Source: Opisthorchis felineus
Taxonomy: Eukaryota > Platyhelminthes > Trematoda > Opisthorchiida > Opisthorchiidae
Direction: 5' to 3'
DNA: 64,000 bases
NCBI GenBank assembly: GCA_004794785.1
Contig: SJOL01006576.1
Coordinates: 69,360 to 133,359, forward strand
Shown here: one piece after another, positions 45,216 through 58,066 of the stretch
Numbering within the stretch: the first letter of the stretch is position 1
Layout: the number at the start of each line of letters is the position of its first letter
Notes under the pieces: generated by a model
The model's database searches: none
What the model was told of the DNA's origin: nothing
Seen by the model: the letters and a program-made list of their open reading frames with translations, nothing else
Position numbers and translations under genes: made by a program

Positions 45216-47739
45216 CATTGTTTGGGAAATGAAGACTAGAAAATATCCATTAAAAAACGACCTCAAAAGCCACAACACCTCACAGCAGACGTACATAAGA
45301 TTGACTCAGTAATTTGACGAATGGTTGTGTTATTAACTTGGTTTCACACAAAAGTTGTTTCAGGTACCGCTTCACTTGGAGTTGCACCAAATCGGTAAAC
45401 GGTGAATGCTACGCACTTTTTGGTAGGCTTTTAACCTAACGCTGTAGGATGTTTTACGCCGGCGACCGATGTGAGTAATGGCCACTCTTGAAATCTGCTT
45501 TCTTTCTATTATTGAGAACCAGTGGATTTTCTCAGGCTATCTGCCTGCAGTCAACAGCCAGCGCTTCAGTGTCACCTTCCGGTTATCCCATAACATATAA
45601 ACAAAAACGAAAAAAAGCGCCAAACAGACGGGCGGGCTAGAAAAATAGGATTAATGTGTTTCTCACTCATCCATGTGTATTGAATTTTGACCCTAAAGTG
45701 GCTGCTTGTTTGTACATATCAGGCCTTGTGGTCCACTATCATTAGTCTCAGGAAGTTTAAAACGGACGTTTTCGAGCGTCTCTTCTTCAAACAACAGAGT
45801 TTCACTTATCCAATTCATAACTATTGATCCGGGCGCCTACAGAAAAAAGGCTGGTAATTTAACTTGATTTTCACTGGGCGCTAGTGCCCCCCACCCCCAA
45901 ACAGAGCTTTACAACTCTGCAGATCACATTAGTCACCACTGAATCTGGCCTATTTGTACAATTTTGGCGGTGATTTTAATACCGGAGCCGAGCGTAGGCT
46001 CTGCCCTCATGATGCTATGTGTTATTAATTTTCATTCACGAATATTCCAGATTTTTGCATTACAGTGAATAAGTTATTCATTCAAGCCACGCCGAATACT
46101 ACAAATAATCATTAGTCGCATGGTCCACGGTCGTCAACAGACCTAAATATACATTTCCTAACCGAGTTGGTGTTAGTGTGATTATTGAAACTACTTGACC
46201 TCATGATAATTCCCCCATTCATTTGCTTACTCCGCCTGTGTACTTTAGATCTCCACTTGTTTTGCTCATCTGTACCTGTCACTCACCTTGCCAATCACAA
46301 TCGCGAGACCGTCGTCTGAACAGATGCCGCAACCCACACTACTGAGCCAGCGGTGTTTGGCGTGTGGACGTTGACACTGCACTGTGCCGGTCAGTGACAG
46401 ACTTGTACACTTGTCGATGTTACAAACGTGGACAATTGAGGTTTACTGTATGAATTCGCTTACCCTTGTGTAAATAGTAAAGTAGAATTTCGAACTCAAT
46501 TCTTCCTTTTTATATTCAGGAAAGTCGAACCTACGCATCACTCAAGGTTTCGTGTCTGGAACCTCAACAGTGATAACCAAATACATCGGGCACTGTTAAG
46601 GTGTTTTTGAACGAACAAACGTTCGAGAGCTACCTAGGTATATGGTCTGACAGATATTCCCGACACGGAAGTGTATTTTCTTGGCATGGTAACCTGCAAG
46701 AGTAGTACTCAATCTGGAGATTGGAGAGCGTTTTTGTTTTCCTGTGTTTGCAGTAATTTTGAAGAAGGGAAACAATCAGTATGACGTAATAAGTATGACT
46801 TGATGTCGGAGATACCCGTCGCAGTCAGACTATCTCTACGCGAGTCTAGTTCTATTCTCAAATGGATGTATCATCATGATATCGTAGTAACTCGGACTTT
46901 TATCGTTAACTACTCACCTAGCTTTTGAATATAACTGAGGTGGATCTCAGACGGAAATGATGCAAATGCCATGCATCGGCTACAAAATGACGTGTGTCTA
47001 CAACTCAGAGTGCAATGGAAACCTATATTTCTGAGGCAATTTCACCGTGACATGTGACATGTGTATTGATAGACCTTGCGGTGATGTCTCAAAAAAGGAA
47101 ACGGAACATCCATGTATAAATTGTTTTCTGACTTGACATATTGTGCAATTCACGTATAGGCTTCAAGCAATCGGGCTGAAACGGTGGAGGTAGTAAATAA
47201 TGTCCGAACGTTTTGCAGGTGTAACACTCCTCCGTGAGATGAGTAAAGCTACTATAAGAGAGACATGAAAACTAAATGGTGGTCCCTTGAAAAAGGGAAA
47301 TCAGTTCACAGCGTGGTCAGTGCGAATCATTACACACGCAGTGGCCACACACAAAAGAGTTAGGTAGGATATAACAGATACAAATGAAGGAACGTTAGAA
47401 GCCTTAGCGGTAGTCGACTTTTGCTTGTTCATCTTGCTGAATGAAGCTACAAGAACCATCATCATCATCAATACCATCCAACGACAGCGGATGTGGTATG
47501 AGATTACTTCTATTGGCGTAATTCAGTCTAAGTTACTGTGAGAGTTCCCTAGACTGCGACAGGACAATCAGTAACTTCAGCCAAACGGTTTAGCCGAAAT
47601 TATAGTGCGGAGAAGCAGTGGTCAGTTTGTTTAGTCATATGCGTATGCTGCCACACGTGTTTTGTCCCCAACATGAAGTTTCAGGAGGCTAGGTTTACCT
47701 ACCCAATTGAATGGACTTCAAGGAACCTCTGTGTAAAAT
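45216..47739. other. Unassigned DNA
   Basis: About 2.5 kb with no open frame above 60 codons beyond 45296. Only short simple repeats seen (CATCAT at about 47458). Confidence 0.4.
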
Positions 47740-47805
47740 AACTTATGTTGATGGGAGACTCAGCTAAGACTCACATGAGTCCCTCGTTTATGATATGACT
47801 TAGTG
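47740..47805 (-). repeat. Foldback family, short partial copy
   Basis: GGGAGACTCAGCTAAGACTC and TCCCTCGTTTATGATATGAC match the arm of the 42-55 kb foldback family in the orientation of 43425-43460. Only one arm survives. Confidence 0.55.
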
Positions 47806-49169
47806 CGACATGGGCTACTTAAATAGTCTTCCAAGTTGAGCAAGTTCGTCCTGTTTTCGTCGGCTAACGTCACTGGAACAATTTGATATAGCCGAACGGG
47901 GAAAAGATCTACGTCGAAGTCTGCTGAGATAGTCAGTTTTTTGTTGTTCCGATTCTACTTTGCTGTAAACAAAACAAAATAAACTTAAATGAACCTTAGA
48001 TGCTAGATCCAGTATTTGTAGCTAGGTGTTTCCTTCTGTCAGCGGCCGGATGATTTTGTGGCCTTGTTTTAAGACCCGCAGTAATCTAGTCCCACAAGAA
48101 AATAGAAAGATCTAAAAACGATACATTTGGATGTCCAGACTGAAGCAACAGATTTTCGTTAGCATCAGTTCTCCGATTCAAGGATTTATCACGAACGTAA
48201 AACATAAAAAATTGCAGAAAACAGAACTCTTTTGTACCGACACATTTGGAACCCACGAGATTAGCCGGGTAGTCTTTCGATCCTTCAGGATAAGAGAGCT
48301 AAGGGAGGCAAATCGTCCTATAAAGTTGAGACTACCCTGGGATCTCTTGTTGATGGCTTCTGTCCTACGATTCTACCTTTGGACTGAGCTTTCCGGCTGA
48401 TAAACCGGACCTCCAACGTCTCCAGCCCTGGGCGCCCTGACAGACATGATCTATACCGGTGAAATTAACTGCATGACACACTGGTCCTTATCTGAGTAAA
48501 TCACGCTGAGCGTTTTTGGCTGCATGCAGCCGGACCGATAATCTTATGTCGGGTTCGGATACCTAAGTTTCATGTAAAATTGCCACATTTTCAATTTCGA
48601 TCTGAGTGCTTGATGCCTATATAAAATTACTTGAAAGCAAGCCAATAAAAACTATGTAAGTGAATGTCCACTGAGAGTGAATTTTTCTTGCACACTAGGT
48701 GCATCCTTCCACTGCACATTGCTTTGTAACCCACAGACACGACTCGCATCATTTCTCTGGAAAATCAAGCCCGTCCTCCCCAAAGTAGAGCCACGCCATC
48801 GACAGTCTGTCTTAGGCTAGCATTAAGAAACACAAAATGGTTCATCTAAAAATGTGGTGGTAGATTCTAGTAACTGATAAAACGAGTATAACTATTCTTC
48901 CTGGAGCTAGTATGGTGGATGCAAGTTGATTCATTCTGATTATAGTGTGATTTATCAGTTGGAAGTATCAGATGCAGAATCTGCACGGATGAGATTAGGG
49001 TTGTGTTGGCCGTTTTTCGAGGAAAAAATAAAACAATTCTAATCACAAAATAACCGTTGTGCAACGTTTCTCAGGCTAGGAACAAACTCCATTTAGTCCT
49101 AAGCTGCTACGAGATTTGTAGAATTCGTGTTCTCATCACTCTTGATTGGATAGCTCTTCTCTAATCCTG
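47806..49169. other. Unassigned DNA
   Basis: About 1.4 kb. An 89-codon plus-strand open stretch at 48131-48400 has a possible upstream AG but no recognised domain. Confidence 0.3.
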
Positions 49170-49600
49170 ACGCGATTCCTTTGGTGAATCCACCCCAAAG
49201 GGGAGAAGGACTGGACCCGTGTTTTGCTCTTATTACAATTCATCAGCAGTACATACATTTGACCGCGCTGAGTTTTGTATTCCGGATGTGCAACACGCAG
49301 GGCGAGCGTGTTACCACTACTTCCGCAGCACATGCTGGTGCACCTGAATTAGCACGTCTGAAGAAGTGATGGTGTTGACGCTTGAGCAGTGTGATTCGTA
49401 TGCCCAGCGCCTTTTACGACAACGCAGTAACTGACCTGGTTGTGTCGATCGACTGACCCGCTTGTCAGGACTTCGCAGTCAGGTAGTGCCATGGGCGCTT
49501 ACAACCTGCTGGACAATTTTCGATTCGTCATTCGAAAGAGCAAAACTTGGGTCCAGTTCTTCCCCCCTTTGGTGTGGATGAGCCAGAGTTATTGTCAGGA
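49170..49600. repeat. Inverted repeat pair, arms about 75 bp
   Basis: 49170-49245 (read on the minus strand) and 49527-49600 (plus strand) share AAGAGCAAAAC, GGGTCCAGT and CTTCcCCCCTTTGG-type words at roughly 80 percent identity over about 75 bp, separated by about 280 bp. Both arms can be read as KSKTxVQxFxPLxW, so each may be a fragment of a coding repeat, but no family is recognised. Confidence 0.65.
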
Positions 49601-51744
49601 ATGGAGGAGGACTGTTCAGACGACAGTGGTGCAAATAAGAAAACTTAATTTATTCTTCCATCCTGTTAGATTAGGATGAAAAACCACACTGGAGGAAATT
49701 CCTCAAAACGGTAACTGAGGCTAATGTAAATAAATCTCTAAATGAAGCAGTCAGAAGTCTATCAGACTAATATTTGTCGGCAAGAAGTTTATTGAAACGA
49801 CTGTTTTTCGACTAGACAGCTTGACTTCCCGCGAATATCCATACGGTCTTTCTTGAAATATCGTTAAGTTAAAAAATCGGCAACCGAGCACTGGCAGTCC
49901 GTCAATGACACTGAAATCTTTAGCTGCCAGCCAAAGGAAAAGCTGACCTATCCAATCCATTTTAAACTGCCGAGTCTCCTATGGATCATTATTCTTAAGC
50001 CATCGAGCAATACTTAAAATTTAAACACATTGGTTATGGGTTGTTATGAGATTCGTAGTTTTCATTCACTCGAACGATTCTCCTCCCTTCCTGGCCAAAA
50101 TACTTTGATTTGAAGGCACTGGACTCAAGTATCCCCCTTGGTTAAGTGCAGCAACACTGCATCTCCTCAGTCTGATAAAGGCGAAATTCAAGCCCGCTGC
50201 TTCAACTTTTTCGAATGACCATACCACAGTAGTCGCCTTAAGACAATGACAGGGCCGATAATAAATGTATCTGATTATGCGTGATTGAGCCCAACTTCCC
50301 TGTGTAAAAGAAAGCAAAACATGTTAGGCCTGCTTATCAAAGCGATTGAGAAAAAACAGTTCTTTAATTTAAGGAATGAAGTCTCAGATTTGAATCTAAT
50401 GCAACTGGAGAAAAATGAACTTTTCATGTTTTCAAGCCTGGCTGTACAAGTCTTAGATCCCTACTCTCCTATTCTCAATTCAACTAATTAGTATCTGGAA
50501 TGAAGACACTGTGGACGTTCCTATGGTATTACCATTTTAATGTATACTTTTGCCTTGAATGTAAACTTACATGTGGTGAAAACCGCGGCGCGCCTGAATG
50601 CAGTTGTGATGTAGCCATTCTTAGTACTGGATGTGTGAAATAAGTGATCTTTTAGGTTTCCGTAATTCTGAAACTAAATGTTTACTGAATCATAATCATA
50701 CTGAATCGCTTAAGGCGTTCTGTGAAGTGATAAGTATAAATTTCCGAGTGACTGATACAGCAAATAGCTGCGCACAGCCTGCTTGTGGTATAACGTCACC
50801 ACCAATAGCGCTACCACTAACTTACTTTGTGAACGGGTCAGAAAGATATTTTTATTCGTTGATTATGTGATGAAAAGTTCCGGTGCCAAGACGTTTTTGT
50901 TGGTACATCGAACTGTGGACCAGAAATCACACGGAGTGTGTTTAAAAACAAAACAGCTCAAAGCTCATTTCACTTAGGATTGGTGAAACAATGTAACAAT
51001 GACAAGAGAAAAAGTAACGTTCACTAGTTGCTCAGATGGCAGAAAAACTACACTTAACGCCCGAAAAACGTCTACATAGACGGAATAAACGCTCATGTCA
51101 AAATATTATCTGACTGATGCTGCGCAGTTCACGTTAATTTGGATCTTCCGGTGGAGTGTCAGTGTTCTCCGTGTCTGATCGGTTCGATGCAGCAACCAGT
51201 GATGTGACGTGGTAGTAAGAACTTCGGAGTTGAGGGCTTTTGTCACATACATACGTTGACCTGACGTGCAGTTTCATGGTTTTGTGAAAGTACATTCTGA
51301 TTTCTCAGCTCACCATATCTAAGCACACCACATGCGCACCTGTCGTCGGTCTCTCGGGTGCTGCGCAATAAATACGTTAAGCACATGACCACAACGTCTC
51401 TCAGATTGGATTGCTTTCGTTTGATACCTTTTTATTGCTTCATCGATCCCAGAGTTGGTCGCATAAACACTCGGTCTGGCAAAAAAGGTCAACGTACCCT
51501 AGAAAGTGTGGTGAATTTCAGCTATTGTGGATAGCAGTATAGACAACTTATCTCTTCCAATCACAAAATGGTAGAATATTTTGGCATTGGATACACATGA
51601 ACAAGATTTTGTAACAACATATTCAGTCACACAGGATACGATAAGACACACGTTCTGTGATCATTACAGACTGGATCAGACATTCGTAAGTGATCAAACT
51701 ACAAGGGATTCCCCTATGTATCCCCTGATTTCGTCATTTTTCAG
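49601..51744. other. Unassigned DNA
   Basis: About 2.1 kb. Open frames at 50285-50491, 50631-50870 and 50783-50977 (plus) are unrecognised. Confidence 0.3.
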
Positions 51745-51950
51745 TGTCAGGTAGCTCACAAAATGGATGGTCCCAACTCAGTATAAGCACATGGGATCCG
51801 AATGGAGACTGTGCGAAGTGCAGTCTCATTGAAGCTAAAAGCTCCTCAGTAGGCATTCTTTTTCATTCAAGTGCCATTTCATCAGCTGAAAAACTAATCT
51901 TCTCCTGCTTCCAAATCACTTGTTCGACAGAATTTGATGATCCAGCATGA
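51745..51950 (+). CDS. Candidate terminal exon, unknown protein
   Basis: A strong acceptor-like site (TGATTTCGTCATTTTTCAG) ends at 51744. The following sequence is open in phase 2 for 66 codons to TGA at 51948. The peptide is serine-rich with a DPNGDCAKC segment. I do not recognise it, and no upstream exon was found. It may be a last coding exon or a chance frame after a fortuitous pyrimidine tract. Confidence 0.22.
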
Positions 51951-53639
51951 AATCGATCCTCATCAAACACAAAATGAAAATAGATTAGTAACCTGTTTGA
52001 TCATGAGTGTACGTAAACCAGGAATGGAGTTAGCAAAATTACTGAACAATTGGCGGATGGAAATTTGGCGCTGTTTCCGTAAAACAAAAACTGATAAATG
52101 TGTGACAGTGCCGAAATTTCTTGGTGAAACGGAGTTCAGTTAACTTGGAGAATGGCGCATCTGATGGAAAGGCAACGAAATCGAAACGCTTCAGTCTTCC
52201 GATTTGTAACATTTAGATGGTTATTGAAATCACGGGCTACAGTGGCAGTTAAGTAAAATTGCCGACGGCAACAACTGCCTACACAAAGGTGTCGATAATA
52301 TTGACTGTATTTTCAGAAATTACAGTCTATCCTTCCCCGTAAACCGATGGCGGCCAGAAAAAGTTTACGGGCAGTCGTTAACCGCGCATTTTAACATTAT
52401 TGCTAGATCTGTTTCTAAAACTGAGCGTTTCACCAAGTTTGGTGTAGGTAAATTGGCCGGATGACAGTTTGCACTCGAAACATGCACGGCTGCACGGTAG
52501 GAATGGTAGTCAACCATCGAATTTTCGTTCTCAGTCGCATTCCCATTTCCCCAGTAATCAGTTGAACAACTGTTTTGAAAAAAAATCCCTTCGTCTGCGC
52601 ACAAGGAAACACATAGTTTGACCTTACTGTCGATATATATATATACGAATCCAAAAAGTATCTAGCCACGCACCGACCAACCTGGCGTGATTTTTGCACT
52701 AGATCAACAGTGATTCCGGAACGAGCAATTAGTTCACTTCCGGTTTGCACGAGTAAAAGAATCACTGCAAAAGTTCCGGTTAATTCCACTTCTCTAGATT
52801 GGAAACCGTCTTTTTTCCATGAGGGAGAATCTGGACAAGTTTTATTTTATCATCTTTTTAGAAGATTTAAATGTCTGGTAAACATAGCTGGTGTACTTTC
52901 TCTAAAGAGTCGCATTCTTCAAAGCCACCAGTGTGTTTTACCGGTGGTCAAGAACTACAAAAGCCGACGCATTCTTCCCTCCTAAACTTCGCATTAGGAT
53001 TTTCCGATCATTTCTTATGGCCCCCAGTGAATCTTTTAGGGCTAGTGTGCAACGAATGTTTGGTATAATTGACTTGCTTCAGTTCACTGGTCCCTTATCT
53101 CTTCAGGGTGGTAGGAAAGCCTGCTAGACGTAGTGCGTGTGAATGGCATATTCAACATTCATCCCTATCTAAGCTAAATTTGGTCTGCCATTACCATTCA
53201 GTCTGTTTCTAATCACAAAAGGTGAAAAAAGAATGTTGACATTTTACAGAAATGCACTCACAGTCTCTACTTCAGTACTGTAGCCATTTCCTTCTTTAAT
53301 CGGAGAGAACCGATTGGCTGTACCATGAGGCAACTGCCACCAAATTTAACGATAATGGCCAAAGATGTAATTAGTTATTGCCATACAGATTTGCCTGAGC
53401 AAAGAATGCTCAAACTTCACAGAAGGGAGAAATTCACAAAATATGGGTACTTCAGGAAGAAAAAGACGGCGAGTGAACCTTTTATCTGAGAATGCGGCAC
53501 TTTAGAAAACAGTCAACATGTGATCAGATGATGTGAATTCCGTGACTGATAGATGAGTGGTATTTCATAAGGTTTAAGTACGGGTTAATCACACTACCGA
53601 TCAGTAGCTTGTGTTCGAGAGGTTTGGCCTTGTGAACTT
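51951..53639. other. Unassigned DNA
   Basis: About 1.7 kb. Open frames at 51934-52143 and 52710-53127 (plus) and 52430-52789 (minus, crossing a short TA repeat near 52637) are unrecognised. Confidence 0.3.
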
Positions 53640-54330
53640 TTGCTAACTTTGCCAACAAAGTGTACCCTGAAATTCCGCGAACATTCTCCGCACCGTCTAT
53701 TCTGCTGGTTGGTTTCGGGTTTATAATGGACTGTCCAGAAGTTCTCCACTCTGGTTCTCCACTCCTGGTTCCTCTAAGGTTGAACCTCCTTGATTTCCGC
53801 CCAATACCACGGAGTGCATTCTTTGAGGATCGCGAATCAAATTTCAGTGAAGATTGGTAGAGTGAGTGTATGCGGTTGACAGCATTCTATTAGCTGAAAA
53901 TCACGCATCCGTACAATTCACTCTAAATAGAATATCGGAGTTGGTCCATGTTCAGGCGTTCAGCTTGTGCCTTCAATCTGAAAGGTCTTTCTTCAGGACT
54001 TCCTGTTCTGGTGACTCTCTTTGGAACTCCAAAATGAAGAAATTGAGATTGTTGGTGGGTTCACTTAACTTGGACGCTGTGCAATCCGTGATCGCTTCGG
54101 TTCAGGTGAAGCCAGCACACGCACCACCAAGACACCAGTAATATTCCCAACCTGCGTCAACTTCGGCTTCAGAAATAAGGAGCGCCGTGTGTACAAAACG
54201 GTAATTACAGTAGTCCCACACTGTGGCTGTGAAGGTTGGTACTTCTGATACGATGAATCCAGATATTCCATCACCCATGTCTCCACAGTATAGACGCACC
54301 TAGGCAATTCGAGAGTCTGAAGAAATGTCG
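53640..54330 (+). pseudogene. RTE-like LINE, RT fragment (degenerate)
   Basis: Through several frames the plus strand gives a decayed RTE RT: a possible trace of the GCPLSP box at about 53745-53775; VYAVDSILLAENHASVQFTLNRISEL (53866-53943), equivalent to EYADDIVLLAENHASVQ, where both catalytic Asp codons fall in an altered AVDS; an NLRQLRLQK segment (about 54150) for NLRHLWRR; ERRVYKTVI for KGRVYxAAV; and GCEGWYF (about 54218-54238) for GCETWPL. Order and spacing agree with the RTE C-terminal half. No endonuclease and no 3' tail were found. Confidence 0.68.
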
Positions 54331-54641
54331 GATCCGACTTTTCCTTGTTAACCAGTCTCATGACAGAACTGCAGTACCAGGAAGGTCAATTACTAAGTTC
54401 GTCAGCTTTGCGAGTTCTCTTTCAGAACTGAGTGTTTTCGTTTTGACAGCAAGTCAATTTGTCACAAGTGGTAAATGCATGAGTTTGCGAAGTGGCACTT
54501 TCTTAGGTTGATTTCTTGAATTTACCGCCTACTGCTGAAACGATTATCATAGTTTTTGGAAATGTCTCAAATCACATCCTTGCATCCAACCACATAGTTT
54601 TTCACCCCGAAAAAGAATCATTCTTGGGATAACCTACCATC
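54331..54641. other. Unassigned spacer
   Basis: About 310 bp with nothing recognised. Confidence 0.4.
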
Positions 54642-54863
54642 TATTTGGATAAGAACATTATAGACGAGAGATTAAGCTAGGATTCAGGTCGGTCCCCCGT
54701 GAAAATCAGAGTGGTATTGAAATGAGTGTATTTGTCAAAGTTCGTGCAATATGGGTCCAGGTAGAACGTAAAGGTGACGGAAGCTCGGGAGCTGTGTCCA
54801 TCTGGTGTGCCGCAAGAAGAACAGAACCGGTTATGGGCTGTGGAAGAGTTTTTAGCAACCTTA
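54642..54863 (+). mobile_element. Foldback repeat family, copy c (plus)
   Basis: Aligns end to end with copy b: ACATTATAGACGAGAGATTA, ATTGAAATGAGTGTATTTG, TCAAAGTTCGTGCAATATGG, GACGGAAGCTCGGGAGC, and a right terminus GAGTTTTTAGCAACCTTA. The left terminal repeat has decayed. About 222 bp. Confidence 0.8.
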
Positions 54864-54894
54864 GAAAATGTGTTAGCTCTGCAAAAAGTATCTC

Positions 54895-55075
54895 ACAATA
54901 TACTGCGCAATGTACTGCGATATCTTGAATATCGTATCAACTGAAACATGAGGAGCAGGCTCGATGAAACACATTTAGTTGAAGAAGGAAGAATATCATA
55001 AACGGGAGATTCAGGTGGGTCTCCTGTGAAAACCAAATCGATATGCGAATTAATGTATTTGTCAAAAACTGGTGT
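54895..55075 (+). repeat. Foldback family, copy d (flank module plus arm)
   Basis: Contains AATGTACTGCGATATCTTGA and CGTATCAACTGAAACATGAG, then AAACGGGAGATTCAGGTGG and AAAACCAAATCGATATGCG. This is the reverse complement of 43388-43545, so copies c and d repeat the b-type modules in a different relative arrangement. Confidence 0.78.
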
Positions 55076-57184
55076 GGTTTGGTGATTGTATTGTTGTTGG
55101 GCCTTGTTTGATAGACTTATATGCAGGTTTTGTGGGAGTCTTTTCACTAAGTCCCTATATGCTGTGACCAACAAATTTGTGGGCGGCGGCTCCATCCCCA
55201 AATTAGCTCATAAACGCCAGACATACGCGAGTTTGGATATGCATGCAACGAAATTATCTATGAATCCAAATCAAAACATATTTCTTGTCAAATTACACTG
55301 AATGAACATTTCTTGCTTCTCATAGCATTTATATCTCCACAGACTCCGATGCTCCTATTTCTCTGATTAAAAAACAAGGCTTTTTTCAAAAGAACATTGC
55401 CCTTGGCAGGATGAACGCTGCGGCTTACAGATGTGAATATTAATGTCGCACGCGCAAGCATTCCAACAAGCCCTTCGTACATTACAAACAGGGAATCCAA
55501 GCAAGCAGATGAGGAAATTGCCCTAAACTTAACAACATAACATGATTGAAAGCGGTGTCAACAGTGGTCAAGTGCGTCACAACAGGATGAAAAACATCTG
55601 TGTCCACAGGGAGGATGGTATGGTTGCGCAAAGCAAACTAAATGGTAATTCACAAAAACCCAGTCATCCTTTCGGTTTGAAGACCCACCATTAGGTCCAA
55701 GCATTATGGCTTAGATTTCCTTTTCAGAGATAAGGATTTTCCATAAGGTATGGAAGTGTGAATCGCGAAACACCTTATTTATTGAATGGGAACGGCATGG
55801 ATTTTGATTGCGTTTCGGTGTATCTGACTTGGGATATCGATTGATGCAAAAGCGTGGTTTTAGCAATGGATGAATAGCAATAGAGAGCTTCGTCAAATTC
55901 GTAATGACTACTTTGAGGTTTCCATGATGCGCGGTGTTTCTTCTAGTTGAGTGGGACTGACAAGAACAATCTGTGGAATTGTTGTTAGTGATGTTTGTGT
56001 TGACGAAAGGTTTTTGTTTTCTTAATGAGGTTTTTTCAACAGGAACGTGGCGATGCTCAGGATATTTAGTAATATGTATGACTGTAACATGTGTTGACTA
56101 CGTGGTTCTTCTTGGGAAGGGATTACCATTTCTCATTGAGCAGAGACAGCTACAAATTTGAGGAAACCTCCCTGTACTTTCTGCTCTATGATTGTGAGTC
56201 CTTCAACAGTGTGCTACCACTCACCCTTTCGTGTAGTTTTCCTAAACCTGACGTCCACAGTAAAAATATTTCCAACTGTTAAATGCCAGTTTTTGGTAAC
56301 ATTTGAAAAACTTTAGAATAATCCTGCAGGTCTTAGACGACCAGATGTGTACCACCTGCATCCCAGGGCGCCAGTTTGATGCACAATAAAAAAGGTGAAC
56401 TCAACGAAGCCGGATAATATCAGCATATGATAAATATCTTTTCTATTCGTGCGGTGCTTCCGACACATCCGTGGACATCCGGATTGGTATTCGAAGACTT
56501 CACCAATCAGTGATATAATCCATCCGGTGTCCTCTCCCCAGAGTATAGCTAATGTCGTATGATCTGTTATTAAACGTCCACTTGAATAAGCGTTTCCCAG
56601 AGAAATTCCCATTTTACTTGATGGTGAACTGTTGTGCGTTCGGTTGTCGGATAGATTCGCAATTTGGAATCTTGCCGCCTCACTCAAACATCAGTGGTCC
56701 ACACCAAGCACATGTGTGGTAAGATGGTCTGAAAGGCCTCGCTCGACGGACACAGCTTAGATATAAGTATATGACACATAAAAAGTTGGTCTCTTTGGCT
56801 AACAACGATCGCGAGTTTGGCTAGCGAAGTAAGCGGGTTGCAAATATGACGTCCGGATAGTCAGATAGTTTGTGTCTCCGTCTATTCATGCCACTGCCTA
56901 CAGATTTCGATGAGCTTAGGATGAGTCGAAAACCACACGTTTGTTTTGAAACTAAAATTATTCCTCCTCTTAGGCACCCATCCTTCAGATTTAAACGCGA
57001 GTAGGGTGTGTTTGGGCCGTATACTTTCGTTCGGATTTAAGACCTATATATCTGATGTAACAGGATGTGTAAAAAATCATGGCTATGTATATTGTTAAGG
57101 AATTTCTTAAGCATCACCTTTCATAGCTGTAGTAGTCTGGCAAAAGTTGATAAATTCTCTTTTCTTACACAACTCTATTTACAG
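55076..57184. other. Unassigned DNA
   Basis: About 2.1 kb. A good acceptor-like site (GTCTATTCATGCCACTGCC then TACAG) precedes a 32-codon open stretch at about 56920-57010, but no matching donor was seen. A 124-codon minus-strand frame (56313-56687) is unassigned. Confidence 0.3.
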
Positions 57185-57436
57185 GGTTGATGACATCTTA
57201 CTAGATATTTCGATGTTCTTGGGTTCTATCAAACGGCCCTCATCCCCGAGATCCGATCAGTCTTATTTCCCACTTGGTCACCACAGTTCATGTGAAGGGC
57301 GTAAAAGCGGTGGAGATCAGATCTTGCAGTTGCATTCCGATCATCGATTGCTCCTCAGTATTACTGAGTTCGAAAGCAGTAGACGGCGATGCGATGCGTG
57401 TCGTACCCCTACTGATGATAGACAAACTTGGATTTA
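57185..57436 (+). CDS. Candidate terminal exon, unknown protein
   Basis: A long pyrimidine-rich tract (TCTCTTTTCTTACACAACTC then TATTTACAG) ends at 57184, one of the best acceptor-like sites in the window. The next 83 codons are open in phase 1 to TAG at about 57436. The peptide has a short hydrophobic-acidic start (VDDILLDISMFLGS), then a serine-, histidine- and arginine-rich part with RRRCDACRTP near the end. No family recognised. No upstream exon could be joined in frame. Confidence 0.28.
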
Positions 57437-58066
57437 GGTTGACTGCGTAGCCATTCTCAGCCGATGATGAAGTTTTGTTCTGGACTGTAGATCCTCACGT
57501 TGATTCAGTTTGTGTTCTTCTCTGACGAACATCTTCTATAGCTTTCTTGAATGACCTAAGAAAAAAAGTCAATTTTTTTCATCTATAGACTCCTCAGACT
57601 ACAGGTTTACTATTTTTATCAAACTACCCCGTATGAAGTCTCAAAGGACGCTTGCTTTGAAACAGAAACAAATGCTATCGTAAGTAGACAGTAGCTGCGC
57701 ATAAGTGATTCGTTTCGCGTATTCTGGTAAGATAGGTCTGCTCCTCGGAAGGTTGTGATTAGTTATCCACTTTCGTGCCACGCTGCGTACACACCAGTGA
57801 TCAAAGGTTTAAGGACATCTACGTTCCTCGGATCGGAGAAGTCATGCGTCACGAACATGAAATAAGCAGGCCCCCAGGGCTGTCTTATTTACATAACTCT
57901 TTAGCTTCAACCAAAAATTGTTTCTGACGCCGTAAATGACGCAAGTCGATCGACACTGCCCATCCGTTACACACACGTAATCACTGATCAAGCTAATTAT
58001 AGTCTAACAACGCATGCAAAATGGTTTAGATGTTTTGTTTGCGGCAGGATTCCTACACATACACAG
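57437..58066. other. Unassigned spacer
   Basis: About 630 bp between two candidate exons. Nothing recognised. Confidence 0.4.

Noticed and set aside
56313..56687. 124-codon minus-strand frame with WGEDTGWIISLIGEV, reminiscent of the sulfatase motif around WGDHGWxLGEHG
   Set aside because: The match covers about 15 residues, lacks the Asp-His pair and has no second sulfatase motif; chance is likely.
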